Assembly (NCBI GenBank): GCA_945877515.1
Contig: CAMCSE010000012.1
Span: 1 to 45,859, forward strand
Reading direction: 5' to 3'
Length of the DNA stretch: 45,859 bases
From: an uncultured Clostridia bacterium
Lineage (GTDB): Bacteria > Bacillota > Clostridia > Oscillospirales > Oscillospiraceae
The translations under genes were made by a program, and so were the position numbers. Under the pieces are notes generated by a model. That model searched no databases and had not been told where the DNA came from. It worked only from the letters and a program-made list of their open reading frames with translations. This document shows positions 8,346 to 16,204 of this stretch, in pieces. Within the stretch, counting starts at the first letter, position 1; each line of letters begins with the position of its first letter.

Positions 8346-9023
8346 ATGCAGGCACTGGTCAAGGCCATCGAGGACGGACATATCCGCGTGGGAGAGGAGC
8401 TGCCCTCTGAGCGCGATCTGGCCGGGATGCTGGGCGTCGGGCGCGGCTCTCTGCGGGAGTGTCTGGCGATTTTGGAATTCCTGGGCGCCATCGACGGGCG
8501 CGGCAACCGAAAGGTGCTGCTGCGGGACGCGGATTATATCCAGAAGGCGCGCACCTGGATCGAATGCTCCAACGAAATGGGCGGCACAGAGCCCTTCAAC
8601 GAGTTCCGCCGGGTGATCGAGGTGGGCATCGTGGGTCTGGCCTGCGAGCGCGCCACCGAGGAGGACATGGCCGCGCTCGACGTAGCGGTGACGCATCTGG
8701 ACGAGGATCCCTCCAATTATATGTACGACGTGGAGTTCCACGATGCGCCGGCGGTGGCCAGCCACAACTCCATGCTGGCCTCCACCATCCATCTGGTCAA
8801 CAACCTGATCGCGGATGTGCGCATCCGCTTCTGGGATCTGCCCAGCTATCACGAGCAGACCCAGCAGTCCCATCACGCCATTTATGAGGCGGTCAAGGAT
8901 CGGGACGCCGCCAGAGCGCAGCGGGAGATGATCCGGCATCTGAACATCGTCTCGCAATTTGCGCAGAACTACCCCGCCCGTGACCGGGGCGACGAGGAAG
9001 CGCCCGTACCGGAGCAGACGTAA
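8346..9023 (+). CDS. FadR-subfamily GntR transcriptional regulator (5' end probably frameshifted)
   Basis: The protein carries the GntR winged helix (GEELPSERDLAGMLGVGRGSLRECLAIL read in two parts: LPSERDLAGMLGVGRGSLRE, then a wing near GNRKVLLRD) and a C-terminal all-helical FCD-type ligand domain with spaced Asp/His residues (EFHDAPA, SHHAIYEAV). Such proteins repress transport or metabolic operons and release DNA on binding an organic acid. ATG 8346 is the only in-frame start, but it has no ribosome site and cuts the first helix short. An excellent site (AAGGATAAGGA) serves ATG 8293 in another frame (MHIEKFSRT), and RVPELIM precedes 8346 in the main frame. One base gained or lost near 8320-8335 would join them. 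It is therefore either a frameshifted gene or a sequence error. Confidence 0.82.
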   Translation: MQALVKAIEDGHIRVGEELPSERDLAGMLGVGRGSLRECLAILEFLGAIDGRGNRKVLLRDADYIQKARTWIECSNEMGGTEPFNEFRRVIEVGIVGLACERATEEDMAALDVAVTHLDEDPSNYMYDVEFHDAPAVASHNSMLASTIHLVNNLIADVRIRFWDLPSYHEQTQQSHHAIYEAVKDRDAARAQREMIRHLNIVSQFAQNYPARDRGDEEAPVPEQT

Positions 9024-9047
9024 AATGCAGATCATACCAACACAGAC

Positions 9048-9086
9048 GGAGGGCACACCTTTCAGGTGCGCCCTCCGCTTGCTTTT
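9048..9086 (+). terminator. Intrinsic terminator of the GntR regulator
   Basis: GGAGGGCACACCT (9048-9060), a 3-base loop, then AGGTGCGCCCTCC (9064-9076), with a single mismatch, followed by a T-rich tail to 9086. Confidence 0.75.
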
Positions 9087-9219
9087 GGTCAAAAGAGGTA
9101 AAGTACACAGTTATTATACATATTATACAACTTTTGACTGCAAATTTTGGCTTTTTCCCCGGATTGACGGAAGTGAAGTGACCCCAAAAAGTTAGACAAT
9201 ATTTCGAAGTAAAAATTGT

Positions 9220-9313
9220 TCAAGCAGCCAAACGGGCTTGCTGTCTGTGAATTGCAGGCGGCAAGCCCTTCAGTTTTGCCTTGATCCTGCGGTTGTTGTA
9301 GTAATCCAGATAT
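9220..9313 (-). pseudogene. IS3-family transposase orfB, last ~30 codons
   Basis: The minus strand reads DYYNNRRIKAKLKGLPP and ends at the TGA at 9220-9222. This is the typical C-terminus of IS3-group integrase-type transposases (DYYNNxRxxxKLKG). All DDE catalytic residues lie in the missing part, so it is inactive. Confidence 0.75.
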
Positions 9314-9800
9314 CCGGGATGACGATCCCGTTATCTTCCTGGAGCACAAGCTGCTGTACGCCAAGAAGGAGGAGATCCCCGAGGAGGAATACACCATTCC
9401 TCTGGGACAGGCCGCTGTCAAGCGGGAGGGCAAGGACATCTCCATCATCACATGGAGCCGCGAGGTGAACTTCGCCATGGAAGCCGCCGCGAAGCTGGCC
9501 GAGCAGGGCATCGAGGCCGAGGTGCTGGATCTGCGGACACCGGTGCCGCTGGATTGGGACGCCATCGTCAAGACCGTCTCCAAGACCCACAACGCCATCA
9601 TCGTCTCCGAGGAGGTCAAGCGCGGCAGCTTCGCCGGCGAGCTTTCCGCCCAGATCGGCGAGGAGCTGTTCGACGAGCTGGACGCCCCGGTGGAGCGCGT
9701 GTGCGGCCTGAATAAGTCCGGCAACACCGTCAGCTTCGAGGCGGAGAAGGTGCTGGTGGCCATCGGCCGCAAGGCCAACACCGCCGCGCTGGATCTCTTT
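9312..9800 (+). pseudogene. Chimeric fragment: pyruvate dehydrogenase E1-beta joined to E3
   Basis: One open frame holds about 134 residues of an E1-beta subunit (IRDDDPVIFLEHKLLY, then ITWSREVNFAMEAAAKL, ending near APVERVCGLN, the transketolase C-terminal domain). At about 9713 it switches in frame to about 29 residues of dihydrolipoamide dehydrogenase (FEAEKVLVAIGRKANT, the E3 motif before the FAD-binding ATG loop). In a normal operon the E2 gene lies between them, so E2 and most of both neighbours are missing. The fragment lacks a start, the thiamine-contact part of E1 and the redox centre of E3; it is not functional. It lies antisense inside the IS3 element. It could be real capture by a mobile element or an assembly join. 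Confidence 0.75.
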
Positions 9801-9869
9801 TTCCATGGTTTCTACAACCATTCTCTTGAATTCCGGCGTATATCGTTTGTTTGGTACTCCTTTTGGCAT
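9798..9869 (-). pseudogene. IS3-family transposase orfA, first ~24 codons
   Basis: From ATG 9867-9869 the minus strand reads MPKGVPNKRYTPEFKRMVVE, the N-terminus of an IS3-type helix-turn-helix OrfA, then breaks at the cargo junction near 9800. Confidence 0.75.
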
Positions 9870-9880
9870 AGCAAAACACC

Positions 9881-9929
9881 CCACTTGTTAGATAGTATAT
9901 CATACTGTCTAACAAATGGGGTGCAGTTC
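9881..9929. repeat. Imperfect palindrome next to the IS3 right end
   Basis: CACCCCACTTGTTAGATAGT and its near-complement around a short centre (from about 9878 to 9924) form a long imperfect hairpin. It contains two copies of the GTTAGA terminal motif face to face, so two IS ends may abut here. Confidence 0.45.
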
Positions 9930-10009
9930 ATTTCCGCAATCTGCCGGGAATCTCTTTACTACACCCTCAATGCTGCTATGTATTTCACGGAGGCTGCATG
10001 TTCGATTTG

Positions 10010-10066
10010 GGCGAAAATAGCCACTCTACGCCGGAAAAAGCCAAATGTAGCCGGAAATAAAAGCCA
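10010..10066 (-). repeat. Triple direct repeat, probable IS21-type terminus
   Basis: The plus strand carries three related units: GGCGAAAATAGCCA, GCCGGAAAAAGCCA and GCCGGAAATAAAAGCCA. Multiple short direct repeats just inside the ends are characteristic of IS21-family elements. No istA or istB sequence remains. A 20-codon frame (ATG 9998, with a GGAGG-like site) runs through it; I doubt that it is a gene. Confidence 0.4.
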
Positions 10067-10101
10067 CTACCGAAGCTCCACCGGGGACATCTTCAAGCGC
10101 T

Positions 10102-11430
10102 TCACCGTGTCACGAAAAAGGGGATCACACGCTCCGCTATGAGAACGTCGCCGCACTTCCAGCAGATCGTCACGCGGTAAGTGCCGGCAGGGACACGGGA
10201 GATGCCCTCCGCCGGAAGCAGCGTTAGGGTCTGCGTTGTCTGCGTTTCCGCGGCGTTGGCGGGACTGCTGCCCTCAGTCGCCGCATCTTCCCCTTCAACC
10301 GCCGTTGTCCATTCGATCTGGACCACTTTGTCTGCGCTGACATACTTAACGGTGGTCTGCGGTTGCTTCTGGGCTGTATTCTCTTGCTTCTCCGTCAGCA
10401 CAGGCTCTTCCACCCTTGCCAGCTGTTCCACGGCCGCCGTGACCTGCAGGCTTCCGCTGTTCCATGGCTGAATCTGCATGGAAGGCAGGCCATCCTCCGT
10501 ATATGTGACAGCCGCATGGCCGCTCCAGCTTTTCGCCGTCAGCGCAAGGGTATCGGTAAATACCTTTCCGTACTGGTCATTGGCGGTGAGCCGCAGCGTT
10601 CTGTCGTCATTCCCCGTAGTCGCCCTGCTCATATCCACCAACAGCGACCGGCTGCCCGCCTTCACCGGGATCGGTCTATCCTCACACAGCACCGAATAGC
10701 TGCCGCCATTGTCCGTGCTGAACCGTGTTCCTCTCGGGAAGTTCACATTGCCGCCGTCCAGCGTCATCTGCGCCGATGTGCACCCCTCCGGCAGAGTGTA
10801 CTGCACATAAAAGGGCTGCGTAACGTCATACTCCGTCATGCTGGCCTCATCGTTGAAAAGCACCGATTCTTCAGCGGATGGTCCACCCTCTTCCGCAGGA
10901 CAAAGCGTAAAGCACAGTATGCCGCCAAACCAGGTATCCGCCGCGCCCGCCAACTCCACATGGATGGGGAGCTTCACATCCACCGCACTTTTGGGCACAG
11001 TCTGCGCCGTCAGCTTCAAGGCCACAGTGATCTTGGCCACATCGTCGCTTACAGTATAGCTCGTCTGCGTCTCTGCCTGCAAATGCTTATTCACAGCGCC
11101 CAGCGTTACCGAGACAGGCTCTGCAGGCTGCGTTTCCGCCGTTTCCTCGGCCGTCGGCATCTGCAGCAGCTCTACCGGGCAGGTCATGTCAAACGTCACC
11201 GTCTTTATCTCCCCCTCCGTCGGACTCCAGTCCGCCAGCAGGAGCTGCGCTTTGTCATCGCGCAGCGCCAGGAGGTCACTGGTCAGTTCAGACGGTGACG
11301 CGGCATAGGACGCCTGCCACTGGGCGGTACGCAGGTAACGCGCCTGTGTCGGCATCAAAAGCAGCACCAGCAGCGCCGCCAATGTCAGCGCCGCTGCCGC
11401 GTATACAGTTGTCCGCAGTCCCTTTGTCAT
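10102..11430 (-). CDS. Single-pass secreted or membrane protein of the surface locus (last gene)
   Basis: About 442 residues from ATG 11428-11430, which overlaps the previous stop codon by 4 bp (ATGA coupling). The N-terminus has one hydrophobic helix (LTLAALLVLLLMPTQARY) that could be a signal or anchor of the SipW-substrate kind; the rest is predicted extracellular beta-rich sequence. There is a C-terminal Cys pair (TFD MTC near residue 100, ICWKCG near the end). I do not recognise a family. It shares its general plan (short positive N-terminus, one helix, an A-R-Y/F exit, then beta strands) with the gene just upstream. As the last gene of the operon it could be a minor subunit or anchoring component. 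No clear terminator follows; IS debris begins within 40 bp. Confidence 0.7.
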   Translation of the reverse strand: MTKGLRTTVYAAAALTLAALLVLLLMPTQARYLRTAQWQASYAASPSELTSDLLALRDDKAQLLLADWSPTEGEIKTVTFDMTCPVELLQMPTAEETAETQPAEPVSVTLGAVNKHLQAETQTSYTVSDDVAKITVALKLTAQTVPKSAVDVKLPIHVELAGAADTWFGGILCFTLCPAEEGGPSAEESVLFNDEASMTEYDVTQPFYVQYTLPEGCTSAQMTLDGGNVNFPRGTRFSTDNGGSYSVLCEDRPIPVKAGSRSLLVDMSRATTGNDDRTLRLTANDQYGKVFTDTLALTAKSWSGHAAVTYTEDGLPSMQIQPWNSGSLQVTAAVEQLARVEEPVLTEKQENTAQKQPQTTVKYVSADKVVQIEWTTAVEGEDAATEGSSPANAAETQTTQTLTLLPAEGISRVPAGTYRVTICWKCGDVLIAERVIPFFVTR

Positions 11431-12188
11431 TCGTTTCCCTTCTCGCCGCGCACGTCGGCGCATAGCCGCAGCAGCGCATCATAACGAACGTCCACATCAG
11501 CCCTGACCGCGACCATTATGGTCTTCTGCCACCGCTCACCGGCCTTGACCGTCCATGTCACTTCCGGCCCGACCTGCTCCTGTATCTCCCCTGCCTGCCC
11601 GTCTACCGTACTCTGCACAGACGTCACCGGGCAGAATCGGTAGCACCAGCCAGAGCCAAAGGAATACCACAGCGCCGATCCCTCCGGAATTGCCTCCGCA
11701 ACGCCGCGATACGTCACCAGCTTCGTTTCAGGCGCAGCATCCAGCGTGTCGTCCTGCGGCACTTCCGCTGTGTCCGCTGTGTCCACGCCCTCGACGCTCC
11801 CGTTTTCCGGTTCGGTAATGGGTGTGTCGGTCGGTTCTTCCACCGCCAGCGTGATGTCCAGTGCTTCCGGTGTCTCAATGCCCAGGCTGGCCAGCAGCGT
11901 CACGCCTACGGTCACGTCGCTTTTCTCCTGCGTACCGTCGTATTGCAGCAGGAATGTGCGTCTACAGCTGCCGTCGACCATCTGCCATGTATCACCAGTG
12001 TCCTGCGGCGCCAGCAGCTGCGGTTCCAGCCGCAGCGGTTCCAGCGGCCGGGCCTGAAGCTCTACCTCCTTTGAAACGGAGGACGAAAAACGCGCCCGCG
12101 CCGTGCCCAGGAGCAAAATGCCGCACGCCAGCAGCAGCACCGCCGCCAGACACAGCGCATATTGACTTGTCCCTGCCCGTTTTTTCAT
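11427..12188 (-). CDS. Single-pass secreted or membrane protein of the surface locus
   Basis: About 253 residues from ATG 12186-12188, with AGGGAG 12 nt ahead. A GTG at 12218 overlaps the preceding stop codon but has no ribosome site. One N-terminal helix (LCLAAVLLLACGILLLGTAR, followed by ARFSSSVS) is followed by an extracellular domain with an acidic, Thr/Glu-rich linker near residues 130-160 (EEPTDTPITEPENG). There are Cys residues in GSCRRTF and GWCYRFCP. No family recognised. Its overlap with both neighbours shows it is made together with them. By layout it resembles the next gene, and the two may be partners or ancient duplicates. Confidence 0.7.
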   Translation of the reverse strand: MKKRAGTSQYALCLAAVLLLACGILLLGTARARFSSSVSKEVELQARPLEPLRLEPQLLAPQDTGDTWQMVDGSCRRTFLLQYDGTQEKSDVTVGVTLLASLGIETPEALDITLAVEEPTDTPITEPENGSVEGVDTADTAEVPQDDTLDAAPETKLVTYRGVAEAIPEGSALWYSFGSGWCYRFCPVTSVQSTVDGQAGEIQEQVGPEVTWTVKAGERWQKTIMVAVRADVDVRYDALLRLCADVRGEKGNE

Positions 12189-12214
12189 GGATAGTTGCTT
12201 CTCCCTATGCTCTG

Positions 12215-14185
12215 TCACCCAATGGTAAATGATTGATTCTCCGAATCTGTGAAGTCGCTGTTTGCTCTCACAGCGTCCGCCTTTTCGCCCACAATCAGCA
12301 CACCCGGCAGATCTTTAGCCGCAGAAGATATGGTGCTGCCCGCAATGGTCATAGCGATCTCCTCCGCCCAGTCGTAATTGGCCTCCACATAGACGCCTGC
12401 ACCGGTGTCCAGCCAGCCGTTCCTGCTGGCCTTGACCTGCTCCGCCGTGGGGACAAAGCCGTCTTCCCGTGTACCGTTGACGATGCAGTTCCGGATCGTA
12501 ACCGTGCCGCCCTTGACGGCTATGCCGGTCATGCCCTCCACTGTGCTGTTCTGCACCAGCAGGCGGCTGCCCCGCTGGGGCTGGTAGATGCCGGCATACT
12601 TTCCCTTCACGGTGCTGTTGAGCACCTGAATATCCGTGCCGTAGCAATCGTCCGAGCCGTTGCCCAGAATACCGGCGAAGGTGCTCTCGATGGTGCAGTC
12701 CTCCACCAACAGCACCGTGCGGCTGCTGGACGCAGCGCCGTTGCCAAATACATGAACGCCCACCTGCTCGTCACCCACGGTCTTCAGCGTGCAGTTGCTG
12801 AGCCGCACCACGGAGACAGTGCCATTTTCGTTGCTTTCGTTCTTGTCGTCGATAAGCAGGCGTCCCTGAATGGTCACGCCGCTGAACGCCGCACTGCTGC
12901 CCACCAGCTGCACCGTCGTATCGCGGCTGCCGCCGTTGATCGTGCCGTTGAGCACCGTGATGCTGCTGCCCGGCGCACCCTTCAGCACCGGCTGCCCCAC
13001 CACATTGGTGGTCAGCTGCTTGCCGTTCAGGTCGATGATCACATCTTTATCCGCCGGGATGGTAACGGTGTCCTTCAATGTCATATCTCCGGCCAGTCGG
13101 ACGCTTTCACCCTGCTCCAGCGCCGCAGTCAATCTCTCCGCCTCGGTCACGTCCGCAATGCTCGTCCGCAGGTTCTGCCCGGCGATCTGAATGGTGGCCT
13201 TCGCGCCGCCCAGCAACGCGGCCACATCCTCGTATTCCTTTGTCTGCTCCTTAGTCAGCCCGATGGCGTTCCCCTGCTCGTCCTTCTGCTCCAACAGATA
13301 GCGGTATGTCCCGATGCGGGTATCCAATTCAGTGGCCGCGTCTATCTCTTCCTGTGTGCAGAGGTACAGCCACAATCCGGTTTTCTCATTATTGTCCGAT
13401 GTTCCCGTGATGTTCACGGCGTAATAGTTACCGTATTTCACTGCAGCCGCGCCCTTGTACCCATCAGCAGACAACACGCTCGTCACAAAACTGTCCGCCG
13501 TAGTAACACCGTCTGTTGTAAGGAGCTTGCCGTCCTGAAAGGTCGCACTGTCGTAGTCGTACTCCACCGGGCGGATATAGACCGGCGCTTCCACGTCCTT
13601 CCGCTTGCTCGCAGCAATCTGTTCTGCCGTGATAAGCTTATTATCCTTATCCAGCGTACCGTATACATAGTAGCCCAGCAGATCATAGACCCACTCACAG
13701 CGCACAGGGGCATCCGCCGCACTGTCCGCCGTCAGAAGCAGGGTGCTCTTGGGCATGACCCGGTAGGAATAACCGCCATAGGTGCTGAGGTAAACGCGGT
13801 CCGCCGTCTTGTCACTTTCCTTTGCCGCGGCAGGCACATAGAAGTAGATGCGCTTTTGCAGCTCCTCCGGCATGGAGGACTTGTCCACCGTCACCGTGAT
13901 CTGATTGATCTGCTCTCCGTCGTTGGTCACGGACAGCGCGGCGCAGGTGCTCTGTCCCGGTGCTAAGAGCAGCCCCGTGTCCAGCGCTTTGACCTGGCCC
14001 TCGAAGCCCCAGCTCTCCGTTTCAAAGACCAGCTCTGTGGTCTCCGCCACGTTGGTATACCAGGCCGTGGTCAGGGAATAGAGCAGCACGCCCAGCGTAG
14101 CCAGTGCCGCCAGAGCGAACAGGGCTTGCTTCCATATTTTTCCAAAGGAGGCTCTGCTGCGCTCCGCCAATTCTCTGTTACTCAT
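12215..14185 (-). CDS. SipW-substrate-like protein with parallel beta-helix
   Basis: A 656-residue protein. The N-terminal helix (ALFALAALATLGVLLYSLTT) is followed by AWYTNVAE, a variant of the TasA-type AWFT exit motif. An early domain (residues ~45-150) resembles the TasA-like fold, with TVTNDGEQINQITVTVD-type strands (here LSVTNDGEQINQITV). Residues ~380-600 are a right-handed parallel beta-helix: repeated turns such as VLNGTINGG, FSGVTIQGR, VRLSNCTLKT, LVEDCTIES and VLNSTVKGK. Such helices bind or cleave polysaccharides or serve as rods; no pectate-lyase catalytic set is evident. It overlaps the signal-peptidase gene upstream by 8 bp, suggesting it is the peptidase's direct client. Confidence 0.78.
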   Translation of the reverse strand: MSNRELAERSRASFGKIWKQALFALAALATLGVLLYSLTTAWYTNVAETTELVFETESWGFEGQVKALDTGLLLAPGQSTCAALSVTNDGEQINQITVTVDKSSMPEELQKRIYFYVPAAAKESDKTADRVYLSTYGGYSYRVMPKSTLLLTADSAADAPVRCEWVYDLLGYYVYGTLDKDNKLITAEQIAASKRKDVEAPVYIRPVEYDYDSATFQDGKLLTTDGVTTADSFVTSVLSADGYKGAAAVKYGNYYAVNITGTSDNNEKTGLWLYLCTQEEIDAATELDTRIGTYRYLLEQKDEQGNAIGLTKEQTKEYEDVAALLGGAKATIQIAGQNLRTSIADVTEAERLTAALEQGESVRLAGDMTLKDTVTIPADKDVIIDLNGKQLTTNVVGQPVLKGAPGSSITVLNGTINGGSRDTTVQLVGSSAAFSGVTIQGRLLIDDKNESNENGTVSVVRLSNCTLKTVGDEQVGVHVFGNGAASSSRTVLLVEDCTIESTFAGILGNGSDDCYGTDIQVLNSTVKGKYAGIYQPQRGSRLLVQNSTVEGMTGIAVKGGTVTIRNCIVNGTREDGFVPTAEQVKASRNGWLDTGAGVYVEANYDWAEEIAMTIAGSTISSAAKDLPGVLIVGEKADAVRANSDFTDSENQSFTIG

Positions 14186-14864
14186 GTTCGTTTTTCAGCT
14201 CCTCCAGGACCTCCGCCCGTACCTTGCGGTATATCTCTTCATATTCCTCCGGCGTCAGCTCAATGCCTTCATCCAAAGCCGCTGCCTCATCCATCTCCCT
14301 GGCCACCTCCTGCAGCTGGCGGCGGATGGAGTTGATGCTGCCCCGCAGAATCAGCGCGCCCAACAGCAGGATGGGGAACACGATACCGGCCAGAAACCCG
14401 ATCGATCCCCCGAGAAATCCTATCACCCTGGTCACACCGCCTTCCTTATCGGAATACCAAACCACCCTGCCAATGAGCTGTTGCTGCGTCACAGGCTTGC
14501 CGTCCACCACCGGGTTGGCATCACCCCGCGTTTCCAGCGTCACCGTGCCGTCCGACTGCGTGTGGATGTCGCTCACACGGTGGGTGATGATCTTCTCGCC
14601 ACTGAGATCCGCCAAGCGGAATACCACCACATCGCCCACGGCCACATCGTGAATGTCCGTGCTGCGGCACACGATCACAGCGTTTACCGGGATGGTGGGT
14701 TCCATACTGCCGGTGATCACCCGGAACAGGCTGTAGCCCATCACACTGGCATAGCCTCGTGCCGCCACCTGAAGCGCAACGGTGATACACAGCAGCACCG
14801 CCGCGCACAACACCGCCACGCTGGCAACGTCACCGACGCGGCGCTTCGTTGCTTTCGTTTCCAT
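14178..14864 (-). CDS. Signal peptidase I, SipW (ER) type, copy 2
   Basis: A 228-residue membrane peptidase. One N-terminal helix (VAVLCAAVLLCITVALQVAA), catalytic Ser53 in TGSMEPTIP and His95 in KIITHRVSD. His rather than Lys as general base marks the SipW/ER/archaeal class, which cleaves the special signal peptides of TasA-like proteins. A second helix near the C-terminus (GFLAGIVFPILLLGALIL) leads to a cytoplasmic, strongly charged helical tail of about 45 residues (ELTPEEYEEIYRKVRAEV). It starts 6 bp after the upstream TasA-like gene and overlaps the next, so it sits between its presumed substrates. Complete and likely active. Confidence 0.92.
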   Translation of the reverse strand: METKATKRRVGDVASVAVLCAAVLLCITVALQVAARGYASVMGYSLFRVITGSMEPTIPVNAVIVCRSTDIHDVAVGDVVVFRLADLSGEKIITHRVSDIHTQSDGTVTLETRGDANPVVDGKPVTQQQLIGRVVWYSDKEGGVTRVIGFLGGSIGFLAGIVFPILLLGALILRGSINSIRRQLQEVAREMDEAAALDEGIELTPEEYEEIYRKVRAEVLEELKNEHE

Positions 14865-14870
14865 AGTCTC

Positions 14871-16169
14871 TTATTTTACTGTGCTGCCCGCCAGCTCGAT
14901 ACGCATGGCAAAGCCGCTTACGGACGCGCCGCTGACGCAGTCCGCGTCCTGTCCCTCCAGCCATATAAACATCCGGATGCGCTGAGGCACATTGCGCTCC
15001 AGCGTCACGATGCTGTTGCTCTCGTTAGCCCCTGCTTTATCCATCCGCTCTAGCGTGGCTTGCAAAACAGTGTGGTCTTCTCCCATACTTGTATAGAGCC
15101 GGTCGGTGTTCTGAATAAATTGTCCTTTGTTCACATAGTCAGAGCGGCCAGCCAGGGTCTTATAGAGCTGAGCCTGTACGTCTGCCGCAGTCGCCGTATC
15201 CCCCGCCTGCTTCACACTGGCTGTAAGCAAGTCGTTGACCTTATTTTCCTCCCACTGACTGGCCATCTGCACACTGAGCTTGCCGCCCACCGGTATACCG
15301 GTAACGGAAGTGCCGTTCCGACCCAGCGGATAGGTGGCGATATAACCCGTTTCTCTCTGCACGGTATGGCTGCTGCCATTCGGCTCGTAGATGTGGAACG
15401 TATTGTAGGAGAAGGCAGGCTGCACCTGCTCTTCCGCCTTCTGATAGTCGCCCATCAGTTTGGTATAGCGCTGGTCGCCGCCGTCGGCAGCGTAAGCGGC
15501 CACACTGTCCGCAGCGGCGTTTTGGTTCACCAAAAAGCCTACGCGAAGGCTCTCGGACGCCGGGTACTCCGGCGTCTGCATGGCGAAGCCAGCTTTCGTT
15601 TCCACCACCTGGGGCAGATCCACCACATAGCTGCCCGCGCCGCTGGCATCGTCGCTGGTGGACACCCGCAGCTCGTAACGGCTGCCGGGGGACACCACCC
15701 AGAAGTCAACGTACAAATAACTCCCCTTGGCGGCTTTTTCATCGCCAGCCGACAGGTTGGCGTACGTCAACGTCTCGTCACACAAGAATTGATTATACGG
15801 CTTCAGATCTCCCGCTTTGGCCGTCCTCGCCAGCACCTCCGGGTCATTCTCCGTATAGTACACCGGCAGATACCAGCTCAGTCCGTCCGCCGTGGAGACC
15901 GGCGTCAGGCCGCTGTACGCATCGGTGTCCAGTAGATCGTCCAGCCGCAGCGTAGCGCCAAACGCGCCGGGGTAATGCTTCCCCTCGTCGTTCACCACAT
16001 CAGGTGCCAGCAGAATGGTGCTGCCGCCGCCCACGGCCACCTGGATGCCCTCAGCCACCGGACTGGTGGACGCGGTGAGCCAGGCGTAGGAGCTCATGAC
16101 GATCATGGCCATGGCACACAGAAGGGCGGCCGCCGTGCAAGCGATCTTTATGTATGCTTTTTTCTTCAC
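14871..16169 (-). CDS. TasA/camelysin-like secreted subunit (WLEGQD group)
   Basis: 432 residues from a GTG start (16167-16169) with a GGAGGGG site. The signal segment AMAMIVMSSYAWLTASTSP matches SipW-cognate signal peptides (hydrophobic core, then SxYAWxT). The mature part is beta-rich, with FHIYEPNGSS near residue 260 and MFIWLEGQDADC near the C-terminus. The latter two motifs recur in the 28361-29419 protein and, in altered form, at 33195-34361, defining a second subunit group within the locus. TasA-like proteins form extracellular fibres in Bacillus. Placement just before the SipW gene supports processing by it. Confidence 0.8.
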   Translation of the reverse strand: MKKKAYIKIACTAAALLCAMAMIVMSSYAWLTASTSPVAEGIQVAVGGGSTILLAPDVVNDEGKHYPGAFGATLRLDDLLDTDAYSGLTPVSTADGLSWYLPVYYTENDPEVLARTAKAGDLKPYNQFLCDETLTYANLSAGDEKAAKGSYLYVDFWVVSPGSRYELRVSTSDDASGAGSYVVDLPQVVETKAGFAMQTPEYPASESLRVGFLVNQNAAADSVAAYAADGGDQRYTKLMGDYQKAEEQVQPAFSYNTFHIYEPNGSSHTVQRETGYIATYPLGRNGTSVTGIPVGGKLSVQMASQWEENKVNDLLTASVKQAGDTATAADVQAQLYKTLAGRSDYVNKGQFIQNTDRLYTSMGEDHTVLQATLERMDKAGANESNSIVTLERNVPQRIRMFIWLEGQDADCVSGASVSGFAMRIELAGSTVK

Positions 16170-16204
16170 GGCCTGCCCCTCCCTTCCGCGTGTTCTGCGT
16201 AGTC

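Larger units (their letters stand above)
9174..9930 (-). mobile_element. IS3-family element with its interior replaced
   Basis: The ends look like IS3-family inverted repeats. At 9174 the plus strand reads TGAAGTGACCCCAAAAAG then GTTAGACA; at 9930 the minus strand reads TGAACTGCACCCCATTTG then TTAGACAG. Just inside each end are pieces of the transposase genes in the right order for a minus-strand element: the first codons of orfA on the right and the last codons of orfB on the left. The central part (roughly 9312-9800), where about 1 kb of transposase should be, is a piece of pyruvate dehydrogenase genes in the opposite orientation. No matching target duplication is seen (AAG on the left, TTT on the right). 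It is non-autonomous; it could move only with transposase from elsewhere. Confidence 0.7.

Noticed and set aside
9998-10060. A 20-codon plus-strand ORF (MFDLGENSHSTPEKAK...) with a GGAGG-like site
   Set aside because: It lies entirely in the repeated IS-terminus-like sequence and has no known counterpart.
9465-10142. A 225-codon plus-strand gene
   Set aside because: It is the pseudo-E1-beta/E3 chimera read on through IS3 and IS21 debris; the ATG is internal to the E1-beta sequence.
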